Of a stretch of DNA of 41,829 bases, positions 26,194 to 33,365 are shown in pieces. The translations under genes and the position numbers were made by a program. The notes under the pieces are model-generated. The model saw only the letters and a list, made by a program, of their open reading frames with translations. It had not been told where the DNA came from and searched no databases. This DNA is from Treponema sp. (GTDB lineage: Bacteria; Spirochaetota; Spirochaetia; Treponematales; Breznakiellaceae): NCBI GenBank assembly GCA_009787835.1, contig WQSN01000023.1:1-41829 (forward strand). The letters run 5' to 3'. Every line of letters begins with the position of its first letter. Within the stretch, counting starts at the first letter, position 1.

Positions 26194-26982
26194 TTAATCC
26201 TCCGACAACAGGGCGTGATCCCTCTTCCAGTTCGCAAGATCGTCTAACGCATTCAGCCTGTCTGTAACAGTTTTATCTGAAACAAGTCCGCCGTCGCGCA
26301 AAGTGATTATGCGCCGCGTGTATATTGCAAGCTCAGGCTCATGCGTTACCATGATTATTGTTTTTCCCTGTTCATTAAGCTGCTGAAAGAGTCCCATTAT
26401 CTCAAGCGTCATTCCGGTGTCAAGATTGCCTGTAGGCTCATCGGCGAGAATAAACGCCGGATCGTTTACCATGGCCCGGGCGATAGCTACACGCTGCTGC
26501 TGGCCTCCTGACAATTGCGACGGAAAATGATCCATGCGTTCTGCAAGCCCTACTTCCTTCAGTGCAGCCACTGCCTGCTCTTTGCGATCGGATGCGGTCT
26601 GTTTGTTTTCATTCTTTTCACGGCGGCGGTAAAACAGGGGCAGTTCAACATTTTCAAGCGCAGTAGTGCGGGCAAGTAAATTAAATGACTGAAATACAAA
26701 ACCGATTTTTCTGTTTCTAATATAAGCGAATGTATCAGAATCGGAAGTTGATGTTTCAATGCCGTCCAGGGTATAAGTCCCCCCGCTTGGCTTGTCAAGG
26801 CAGCCCAGGATATTCATCAGAGTGGACTTGCCTGAACCGGAAGGACCCATAACGGAAACAAATTCGCCCGCTTCCGCCGAAAAATCCAAACCCCGCAAAG
26901 CGCGGACAATAACGGCTGCCTCTCCCTGACGGCCTTCCATCCGATATTCGCGTTTAATGCCGCTCATTTCAATTACGGCCAC
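26194..26982 (-). CDS. MacB/LolD-type ABC transporter ATP-binding protein
   Basis: 262 aa from GTG at 26982, with GGGAGAG upstream and the start overlapping the previous stop (TAGTG). Walker [11 protein letters not shown]-loop VFQSFNLL, signature [14 protein letters not shown], Walker [14 protein letters not shown]-loop MVTHEPE. It powers the permease next to it. Standard length with a short C-terminal extension. Confidence 0.95.
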   Translation of the reverse strand: MAVIEMSGIKREYRMEGRQGEAAVIVRALRGLDFSAEAGEFVSVMGPSGSGKSTLMNILGCLDKPSGGTYTLDGIETSTSDSDTFAYIRNRKIGFVFQSFNLLARTTALENVELPLFYRRREKNENKQTASDRKEQAVAALKEVGLAERMDHFPSQLSGGQQQRVAIARAMVNDPAFILADEPTGNLDTGMTLEIMGLFQQLNEQGKTIIMVTHEPELAIYTRRIITLRDGGLVSDKTVTDRLNALDDLANWKRDHALLSED

Positions 26983-28343
26983 TAGATTCTCTCCCGCACT
27001 ATTACCTGAATACCTTCTATATTTTCAAGAGTTAGTATCTCTGTATTTGTACCGTCGCTGATGCCTGTCTGCACCTGCATCACATCAAGTTTGCCGTCCT
27101 GGCCGATATACCAAATATTTCGCATAACTGCTGCTGCCGTCTGGCCCTGTCTTCCGCTTCCGGAAGATTGTCTGCCGCCTGCTGCCGTACCTCCTCCCAT
27201 GCCTCCGGCCGGCATCATTCTGGCGCCGCCGCTCTGGCCCATCATCAGACCTGTAATGCCTGTATTATTGTTTGTACCCGTTCTTCCCTGTTCCGCGGAC
27301 TGCGTTCTTGCCTGGGTTCTGACTTCAATCGCCGCTACGCGCTGTTCATTACTCATGTTCACAAGACTTGCGTTAAACACCATATCGGAGATCTGTTCAG
27401 CGCTGAGGGAAGTGGGCTGGTAACGCAGCGCGGCATTTTGAATAATCAGAACATCCTGGCTGCGCTCAACGATAAAATCCACAGCGCAGGTCATGCCAGG
27501 CAGAAGAGTGCCATCCTGGTTTTCAACATTAATAATAACGGTATAGGAAACCATGCTGTTTGAAATTACTGGAACCATTCTTAAATTTTCCACTACTCCC
27601 GTAAACCTGCGCCCGGGAAGACTTTCCAGGGTAAAGCGCACCTGCTGGCCCCTGTGAATGGATGCAACATCAAGTTCGCCGACATTCGCTTCAATCTGCA
27701 TTTCGCGCATATTTTCGGCGATAACAAAAATACTTGTAGAATTACTGCCTGAACCGTCCACTACCGTATCGCCTACATTGATATTTCTGTCCAGGACAAT
27801 ACCGTCTATTGGCGATGTAATATAGGCATATTGATTTATTTCAGTTTCAATAACCTTTAAATTGGATTCCGCAACCGCAAGGTCAGCCGCCTGATTATCA
27901 AGATTTGTTTTACTTGTCCTTAGTTCATATTCGGAAATAAGGCCTTTTTCCGCGAGCGCTTCCTGGTTACGGTAATTCAAAAGCTGAAGTTCATAATTGG
28001 CGCGTGCCTTTAAAACAGAAGAATTCATCTGTTCACGCTGAAGCCTGAGAACATCGGTATTAAGTTCTGCCAGAATGTCGCCCCTGTGAACGGTATCGTT
28101 ATAATCAACCCGGACTCTTTCAACCTTCCCGCTCATGCGCGGAAGCACCTTTACCGTAGCGACAGGGTTAATCGTACCGCTTGATGAAACTGTGCGTTCC
28201 AGCGTTCCGCGCCTGATATTGGTAAACTCATAGGAAGCCGTTCCGTTTTTATTGTTGGAACATGAACAGGATAAAATTGCGGCAAATAAAACAAGCGCCG
28301 CGCTATAGTACGGCGTTTTATGCCTGACAAATTTAATTATCAT
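26982..28343 (-). CDS. MacA/HlyD-type periplasmic adaptor lipoprotein
   Basis: 453 aa. N-terminal hydrophobic stretch ending in a lipobox-like ILSCSC, so likely lipidated. The adaptor has a lipoyl/beta-barrel core (VRVDYNDTVHRGDILAELNTD), a helical hairpin (YELQLLNYRNQEALAEKGLISEYELRTSKTNLDNQAADLAVAESNLKVIETEINQ), and barrel strands (ITSPIDGIVLDRNINVGDTV). An unusual insert of about 60 residues rich in Gly, Met, Ala, Gln and Thr sits before the final domain (GITGLMMGQSGGARMMPAGG). It bridges inner-membrane pump and TolC. First gene of the operon; GAGGAA ribosome site. Confidence 0.9.
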   Translation of the reverse strand: MIIKFVRHKTPYYSAALVLFAAILSCSCSNNKNGTASYEFTNIRRGTLERTVSSSGTINPVATVKVLPRMSGKVERVRVDYNDTVHRGDILAELNTDVLRLQREQMNSSVLKARANYELQLLNYRNQEALAEKGLISEYELRTSKTNLDNQAADLAVAESNLKVIETEINQYAYITSPIDGIVLDRNINVGDTVVDGSGSNSTSIFVIAENMREMQIEANVGELDVASIHRGQQVRFTLESLPGRRFTGVVENLRMVPVISNSMVSYTVIINVENQDGTLLPGMTCAVDFIVERSQDVLIIQNAALRYQPTSLSAEQISDMVFNASLVNMSNEQRVAAIEVRTQARTQSAEQGRTGTNNNTGITGLMMGQSGGARMMPAGGMGGGTAAGGRQSSGSGRQGQTAAAVMRNIWYIGQDGKLDVMQVQTGISDGTNTEILTLENIEGIQVIVRERI

Positions 28344-28454
28344 ATTAATTATTATTCCTCACTTAATAATTTTAACATTTAACCATATTTATGGTAACAT
28401 TTTCTGTCTGAATTCTAACTGAAATGCGGACATTTTGTGTGAAATGAATTAAAG

Positions 28455-28460
28455 TATAAA
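28455..28460 (+). promoter_or_regulatory. -10-like element just upstream of the FliL-like gene
   Basis: TATAAA followed by five bases (TAGCG) and the ATG at 28466. No Shine-Dalgarno sequence is present upstream and no good -35 was seen. Same arrangement as the other leaderless candidates. Confidence 0.4.
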
Positions 28461-28465
28461 TAGCG

Positions 28466-28969
28466 ATGAATATATTCAGTAAAAAATATACTTTGCCTGA
28501 AATTATCAACCTGGTATTGATCGGTATTATCGGTATAATTATTCTGCTGTTGGTTTCAGGCACTATATACGCGCTTGCCCGATCTCCTGATTCCAATCCT
28601 CTTTTTACCATGGGAAAATCAGATGCCGCAGAGGAAAATAACTCTTCTGTCTTTTTACCGTATGACGATATCAGGGTTTTTTCCGGTATCGGCCGTCTGC
28701 GAATCCCGCTTTCAAATTCATCAACCATGGTGCTTTCAATAGCGTTCCCGTATTACGCCAACGATATTTCTTTTACAGAAGAACTGGCCGCTAAAATCAA
28801 TGACTTCAGGGAAATCGCCGTTTACTATTTCTCTTCGCTTCCTTCGGAAAAACTTGTCAATATGGATGAAGAAGCCGCCAAATTTGAAATTCTTGGTTTA
28901 TACAATAATATTTTACGCCTGGGACGCATTGAAGCTCTGTACTTCACCGATATGATGATTATTGAGTAA
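28466..28969 (+). CDS. FliL-like membrane protein
   Basis: 167 aa. One N-terminal membrane helix (IINLVLIGIIGIIILLLVSGTIYAL, about residues 13-37), a low-complexity linker, then a periplasmic domain resembling FliL: strand with LSIAFPYY, then a helix (EELAAKINDFREIAVYYFSSLPSEKL), and the terminal helix plus strand NNILRLGRIEALYFTDMMIIE, which matches the FliL ending (LG.I..VYFT....). FliL proteins surround flagellar stators. This one is alone, away from flagellar genes, so the assignment is by pattern only. Leaderless-type start. Confidence 0.7.
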   Translation: MNIFSKKYTLPEIINLVLIGIIGIIILLLVSGTIYALARSPDSNPLFTMGKSDAAEENNSSVFLPYDDIRVFSGIGRLRIPLSNSSTMVLSIAFPYYANDISFTEELAAKINDFREIAVYYFSSLPSEKLVNMDEEAAKFEILGLYNNILRLGRIEALYFTDMMIIE

Positions 28970-29106
28970 CGCAACTAATTTATTATATTTGTGTCAAAAT
29001 TACGAAAGATGCAGCGGAGTAATTTACAGATTGAAATTTACGAACAGCTCCATTATAGACTAAAGGGAAAAAAGCTTTTAGAATGGAAATTCAAGGAGCG
29101 TTTTTT

Positions 29107-29445
29107 ATGGAAAAGGTATCAGCCGCCCAGATAATTATTGCGATAATTCCGATTGTAGGAATTGTGATGGGGTCGGTAGTAGTTTTTTTTTACTTGCTGT
29201 GGAATCACAGGCGAAGGACATTGCTGATAAAAGCCGGGCAATACGGCCGGCCGGTTTTTGATTTATATTCATTCAGTCTTTTATCAGGTTTATTGCTGAG
29301 CAGTGTGGGTATCGCGTTAACCGTATTCTTATCAATTGTTGAAGGCAGTACATACGGTTTACTCGGCGGAATAATTCCGCTGTCTATGGGTATTGGTTTG
29401 CTTGCATATTATATGCTCAAACGCGCCGATAAACATAATGGATGA
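29107..29445 (+). CDS. Small three-helix membrane protein upstream of the sigma factor
   Basis: 112 aa from the ATG at 29107, which has AAGGAG nine bases upstream (ATG 29083 in frame lacks this). Three membrane helices: IIIAIIPIVGIVMGSVVVFFYLLW, YSFSLLSGLLLSSVGIALTVFLSIV, and TYGLLGGIIPLSMGIGLLAYYML, with a basic loop NHRRRTLLIKAG after the first. No named function recognised; resembles DUF-type proteins common beside ECF sigma factors. Overlaps the sigma-factor start by eight bases. Confidence 0.75.
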   Translation: MEKVSAAQIIIAIIPIVGIVMGSVVVFFYLLWNHRRRTLLIKAGQYGRPVFDLYSFSLLSGLLLSSVGIALTVFLSIVEGSTYGLLGGIIPLSMGIGLLAYYMLKRADKHNG

Positions 29446-30052
29446 TAAATCCCCGATTCCGGTTGGGGACTCAAGACCTCAATTGCGGGAGAGGGATGAT
29501 GAAGTTGACATTAACGACCAGTTAATTGTCAGCCAGATTCTTTGCGGACAGAAGAATTTGTTCCGTCTATTGGTGCGCCGGCATGAAAGGGCTGTATTCG
29601 GAATGGGCATCAGCTTCTTCCGCAATAAAGAGGACGCTTCCGATTTTACCCAGGAAGTATTCCTTAAAGCGTACCGCAGCCTTTCCTGCTTTGAAGGGAG
29701 AAGCAGATTTTCTACATGGCTTTACAAGATTGCCTATAACACGGCAATAAACGAGGTAAACAGGAGGAAGGAATATCAAAGTCTTACTGAAGAAGACGCT
29801 GAAAGGTTGGTCAACGCAAATGATACGCCGGAGCGAATCGCGATTCGCAACGCCGCAAAGGAAGCTGTTCAGGAAGCGTTAAACGATCTTCCGGAACGTT
29901 TCAGAATCTGCGTGGATTTATTCTTTTTTTATGACAGGTCCTATCAGGAGATTGAGATTATTACCGGTTTTCCGGTAAATACAATAAAATCCCATGTGTT
30001 CAGGGCAAAGAAGCTTTTAAGAAAGAAACTGGAACTTTTAACAGTATATTAA
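29438..30052 (+). CDS. ECF-type RNA polymerase sigma factor (RpoE family)
   Basis: 204 aa from the ATG at 29438 (frame open to 29393 inside the previous gene). Region 2: FRLLVRRHERAVFGMGISFFRNKEDASDFTQEVFLKAYRSLSCF and FSTWLYKIAYNTAINEVNRR. Region 4: LPERFRICVDLFFFYDRSYQEIEIITGFPVNTIKSHVFRAKKLLRKKL, a helix-turn-helix. It directs RNA polymerase to stress or envelope promoters when released from an anti-sigma factor; the next gene is probably that partner. Similar to the single sigma-24 gene of Treponema pallidum. Confidence 0.93.
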   Translation: MDDKSPIPVGDSRPQLRERDDEVDINDQLIVSQILCGQKNLFRLLVRRHERAVFGMGISFFRNKEDASDFTQEVFLKAYRSLSCFEGRSRFSTWLYKIAYNTAINEVNRRKEYQSLTEEDAERLVNANDTPERIAIRNAAKEAVQEALNDLPERFRICVDLFFFYDRSYQEIEIITGFPVNTIKSHVFRAKKLLRKKLELLTVY

Positions 30053-30067
30053 GTAAGGGGAGTTAGA

Positions 30068-30559
30068 ATGAATTGCGCCAAAGTAATGGATATGATTTAT
30101 GAATTTTCGGGAAGAGATAACGATGTTTCAATGCCGCTTTCAAGCCAGATACAGGTCTGGCTTCATGCCCTTATGTGTCAAAACTGCGCCCGAGAGATAG
30201 AACGTTTTGAAATAAGTAAATCTGTTATGCGCAATGATTTTTTTCCGTCTTCGCCGCTTCATGAAGATTACATTATGGCAAGGATTACTTCGGCGCATGA
30301 GCATGAGGAAATTGCGGAGTCTGATGCTTACGCTGTTCCTGGAGGTATTTCAACGCGCAACTGGATTATAGCGGGCATTATTATTTTAATATCACTTTCT
30401 ACCATATTCATTGGCTTTGATTTTCAGACGCTCGCGGATGAAACCGGTATATCCTTCCTTCTGCCCATCGGCATTACAGTAGGCATCATTCTTACCATCT
30501 ACTGCGCCCTCTTTATCGGCAGCCACCTGAAAGAACTAACCGAACGTTTTGGACTTTAA
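30068..30559 (+). CDS. Putative membrane anti-sigma factor with ZAS-type zinc motif
   Basis: 163 aa with AGGGGAG upstream. The N-terminal domain has His33-x3-Cys37-x2-Cys40 (WLHALMCQNC), the zinc-anti-sigma signature, within a helical segment. Two C-terminal membrane helices (WIIAGIIILISLSTIFIGF and FLLPIGITVGIILTIYCALFI). It starts 15 bases after the ECF sigma gene. Expected to hold the sigma factor at the membrane until a signal arrives. The sequence beyond the zinc motif is poorly conserved, so this rests on motif, topology and position. Confidence 0.82.
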   Translation: MNCAKVMDMIYEFSGRDNDVSMPLSSQIQVWLHALMCQNCAREIERFEISKSVMRNDFFPSSPLHEDYIMARITSAHEHEEIAESDAYAVPGGISTRNWIIAGIIILISLSTIFIGFDFQTLADETGISFLLPIGITVGIILTIYCALFIGSHLKELTERFGL

Positions 30560-30592
30560 ATTAAATAATGAATTTTAAATAAAAAAAATGAA

Positions 30593-31615
30593 ATGAAAAA
30601 AACTTTCTTTCTTCACTGCTATTTTCTATTCAATTTTTTTTATTCCTTTTATATTTTTTCCTCCTGTTCCATGGCAGAGCCTTCACGCACTGAATTCGCG
30701 CTTGGCACTGTATGCACTGTTACGCTCTTTGATAAGGGTAAAGATCAAATATATAATGATATTTTTAACAGGTTACGTGAAATTGAAAATCTGATGAGCG
30801 TGAACATTCCGTCAAGCGATATAAGCCGGATAAACGCCGCAGCGGGAATTGAGCCTGTGCAGGCGCATGAAGAAACAATAAAAGTTATAAAGCGCTCTGT
30901 TTTTTACGCTGAAGTTTCAGACGGCGCTTTTGATCCAACGGTAGGACCTGTTGTCTCTCTATGGGGAATTGTCAATGAAAACCAGCGAATACCGGATCAA
31001 ACAGAAATTGATGAAATTCTTCCTCTTGTAAACTGGCGTAATATTGATATTAATTTGGAAGCCAATACTGTTTTTTTAAAATATCAGGGTATGGCTTTGG
31101 ATTTGGGCGCGATTGCCAAAGGATACGCAGCGGATGAAGCTGTCGCGATTATCAGAAATACAAAGGTTAAACAGGCCATTATTGATTTGGGCGGAAATGT
31201 AATTTTATACGGAGAAAAGAAAGATAAAAGTCTTTGGAGAGTGGGCATTCAAAACCCTCTTGAAACACGCGGCATTATAACAGGAGTTGTACAGGTAAAA
31301 GAAAAGACTGTAGTAACATCAGGTGTATACGAACGTTTTTTTGAACAGGACGGTAAACGCTATCATCACATATTTTCTCCCTGGAAAGGGTATCCTTCAG
31401 ACAGCGGATTGTTATCAGTAACAATAATCGCGGACAACTCCATGGAAGCAGACGCGTTATCTACTGCTGTCTTTGTATTGGGCTATGAAAGAAGCAAAAC
31501 CTTGCTTGACTTATTTCCGGATACGGAAGCAATATTTATCTTTGAAGACATGAGTATTCAAACAACATCCGCGCTGAATTTAACAATTACTGATAAAGCG
31601 TATTTTTTAAAGTAA
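30593..31615 (+). CDS. apbE: ApbE family FAD:protein FMN transferase lipoprotein
   Basis: 340 aa. Signal peptide with lipobox FSSCS, Cys at about residue 25. ApbE attaches FMN from FAD to a Thr or Ser of a target protein outside the membrane. Hallmarks: ALGTVCTVTLFDKG, MSVNIPSSDISRINAAAG, SDGAFDPTVGPVVSLWG, LDLGAIAKGYAADEAV, AIIDLGGNVILYGEK, YHHIFSPWKGYPSDSG and SMEADALSTAVFVLG. No ribosome site is evident before the ATG. It converges on the Gx-transporter gene, overlapping by nine bases. Confidence 0.93.
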   Translation: MKKTFFLHCYFLFNFFYSFYIFSSCSMAEPSRTEFALGTVCTVTLFDKGKDQIYNDIFNRLREIENLMSVNIPSSDISRINAAAGIEPVQAHEETIKVIKRSVFYAEVSDGAFDPTVGPVVSLWGIVNENQRIPDQTEIDEILPLVNWRNIDINLEANTVFLKYQGMALDLGAIAKGYAADEAVAIIRNTKVKQAIIDLGGNVILYGEKKDKSLWRVGIQNPLETRGIITGVVQVKEKTVVTSGVYERFFEQDGKRYHHIFSPWKGYPSDSGLLSVTIIADNSMEADALSTAVFVLGYERSKTLLDLFPDTEAIFIFEDMSIQTTSALNLTITDKAYFLK

Positions 31616-32860
31616 TATAACAAGAAACGGCAGCCAGGAAATTATTATTACTGAAATTAAAACAATGTATCCGGCAGGTTTTGTCCGCGTTATCTGAACA
31701 TGCGTCGGCCTTAATACATCATCACCCAGTTCCATCATCATACGGTCAATATCATCAATAAAATTTTTAGCGGTAATGCGATTTTTTCTGTTCATCAGAA
31801 CCGAGAAAATACGCAATGATTTACATAGAAGCTCACCGAACGCACCGGGTAATATTAAATCCTGTCTGACAGTTACTTTGGACAGCATAACAAGCGCGCA
31901 AAGAGTAACAGCGCGGTGAATGCCCGCAGTAAGTGCGCCTGATGTGATTTTGATAGGACCGGCGGAAAAGATAACCCGCCCATAAGGAATTATAAGGTTA
32001 AACGCGATAATTGTGACAATTATAAAAAAAGATAATAAAAGATTAGTTTTTTTCCCCGAAAGCAAAACCAGAAAACAAAAGAAAATATACTGAATAACCC
32101 GATACTCAGTCCCTGGATTGAATAGCAATGCCGGTATAATAAAAATTCCGGTTATAAACAAAGCCCTGGCGCTGAATACATTTTCAAAAAAAGTCAGCCT
32201 CTTTCCTTTTATCCCTAATCCTTCCCCAATTCTCTCATATTTATCATCATTAATCTTTATTTCTTCTTTATTCCCTGTTCTTTGTTCATTGTTCATTGAT
32301 AACTTCTCACCGCGATACCACTGTGATCTCTGCGCGAATATTTCACAAAACACTCCAAGAACAATTCCTGTAACAAGCCCTGATAATAAAAACACAGGAG
32401 CGATATATATAACGCTATCACGAAAAATAAAAACCCGCGCTAGTGCCAACTGCGAAATGTTGGAAACCATAGCGCCTACAGTCCCAATACCGATAAACGT
32501 TATGCGCTCCCGATCTGATAATTTATTATTAAATATTTTACGCAGAAAAAACATAATCAGCGCGGATAAAAAAGTCCCTGTCAGTGAAAACAGAAAAATA
32601 TATGAAAACAGGGTTCCTGTAATTAACGCCTGCCCCAGAACCTTTATACAGATTAGAACCAGAAACGCGGACAGCGGAAAAATATCAATGGCAAGCATCA
32701 GGGGCAAATTGGCCAAGCCTATGCGCATAAATGGCATTGGTTTTGGTATTAAATATTCTACAGTGCACAGGAACAGGCAAAAAGCGCCAAGCAGCGCCAG
32801 ATTTTTACTGTAAAGATTCTCGAAGATTATATTTTTTCTACCAGGCGATTGTATCGGCAT
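31607..32860 (-). CDS. Gx-transporter protein joined to an EcfT/CbiQ-like membrane domain
   Basis: 417 aa from the ATG at 32860 (a TTG at 32881 is less likely). N-terminal ~185 residues match the Gx transporter family: LIPKPMPFMRIGLANLPLMLAI, ICIKVLGQALITGTLFS, GTVGAMVSNISQLALARVFIF, with about six membrane helices. A hydrophilic linker of about 45 residues follows. The C-terminal ~185 residues have several membrane helices and then an amphipathic segment (TLCALVMLSKVTVRQDLILPGAFGELLCKSLRIFSVLM) like EcfT/CbiQ proteins. In ECF-type transporters the S and T parts are separate, so this is probably a fusion. Lies between apbE and a NusG-II gene, suggesting a flavin or electron-transfer role. Confidence 0.78.
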   Translation of the reverse strand: MPIQSPGRKNIIFENLYSKNLALLGAFCLFLCTVEYLIPKPMPFMRIGLANLPLMLAIDIFPLSAFLVLICIKVLGQALITGTLFSYIFLFSLTGTFLSALIMFFLRKIFNNKLSDRERITFIGIGTVGAMVSNISQLALARVFIFRDSVIYIAPVFLLSGLVTGIVLGVFCEIFAQRSQWYRGEKLSMNNEQRTGNKEEIKINDDKYERIGEGLGIKGKRLTFFENVFSARALFITGIFIIPALLFNPGTEYRVIQYIFFCFLVLLSGKKTNLLLSFFIIVTIIAFNLIIPYGRVIFSAGPIKITSGALTAGIHRAVTLCALVMLSKVTVRQDLILPGAFGELLCKSLRIFSVLMNRKNRITAKNFIDDIDRMMMELGDDVLRPTHVQITRTKPAGYIVLISVIIISWLPFLVILL

Positions 32861-33209
32861 TTTCGCTCTTTTTCCCTTCAATCATTAACAGAACATTATT
32901 TGGTAAACACGCAGCCCATTGTCCCTGCCTGAAAATTTTTCCTGCAGCTTCACAGGTATGGTTATCACACGGCGATGATTCCACCCACGCGTGATTTTCA
33001 CTTATATTAATAATTGTTTCTCCCAGCGGCCCGTTTACAATCACAGTCTCCCGTGCATCCAGTGGAAAAAACCATTCGCTGTTTTGCCCTCTTACAAGAA
33101 CCAAAAGCGCGTCCTGCGGCTTTAAATACGCGTTATATGCAGAGAAAAGAGTCAGCCCCAAAGCCATAGTAATAATGAAGATATCGGGTAATTTAATTTT
33201 AAGCTTCAT
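32838..33209 (-). CDS. NusG domain II-containing membrane-anchored protein
   Basis: 123 aa. One membrane helix at 9-28 (DIFIITMALGLTLFSAYNAY) with an external domain of the NusG-II type (also found in bacterial redox loci): Cys81 and Cys86 in SSPCDNHTCEAAG and Cys101 in WAACLPNNVLLMIEG. Family proteins are often next to Gx transporters, RnfABCDGE or ApbE. The Gx start overlaps its last 23 bases. No ribosome site; TAAAAT ends seven bases before the ATG, with TTGCCG 18 bases upstream of that. Confidence 0.85.
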   Translation of the reverse strand: MKLKIKLPDIFIITMALGLTLFSAYNAYLKPQDALLVLVRGQNSEWFFPLDARETVIVNGPLGETIINISENHAWVESSPCDNHTCEAAGKIFRQGQWAACLPNNVLLMIEGKKSENADTIAW

Positions 33210-33216
33210 TTGTTTT

Positions 33217-33246
33217 ATTTTAAAAGATTATTAACTTGTTCGGCAA
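33217..33246 (-). promoter_or_regulatory. Candidate promoter of the NusG-II/Gx pair, leaderless geometry
   Basis: TTGCCG (33241-33246), 18-base spacer, TAAAAT (33217-33222, 5 of 6), then seven bases to the ATG at 33209. No Shine-Dalgarno sequence present. Confidence 0.45.
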
Positions 33247-33280
33247 CTCTTGTTGAAGGATCTGTCCGGGAGGAATGAAT

Positions 33281-33359
33281 ATTAACCGCAAAGGAGAAAA
33301 AGCGCATAAAGGAAAAAGAAAGCAATGATTTTGCAAATCAAATTACCTTCGCGGTTAAT
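33281..33359. repeat. Inverted repeat in the gap before the lipoprotein stop codon
   Basis: ATTAACCGCAAAGG (33281-33294) and CCTTCGCGGTTAAT (33346-33359) pair at 13 of 14 positions across 51 bases. The interior is purine-rich (AAGCGCATAAAGGAAAAAG). It lies just past the stop codon of the 651-residue lipoprotein on the minus strand, so it may shape transcript ends there; the long loop makes it a weak terminator. Confidence 0.45.
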
Positions 33360-33365
33360 ACTTAA

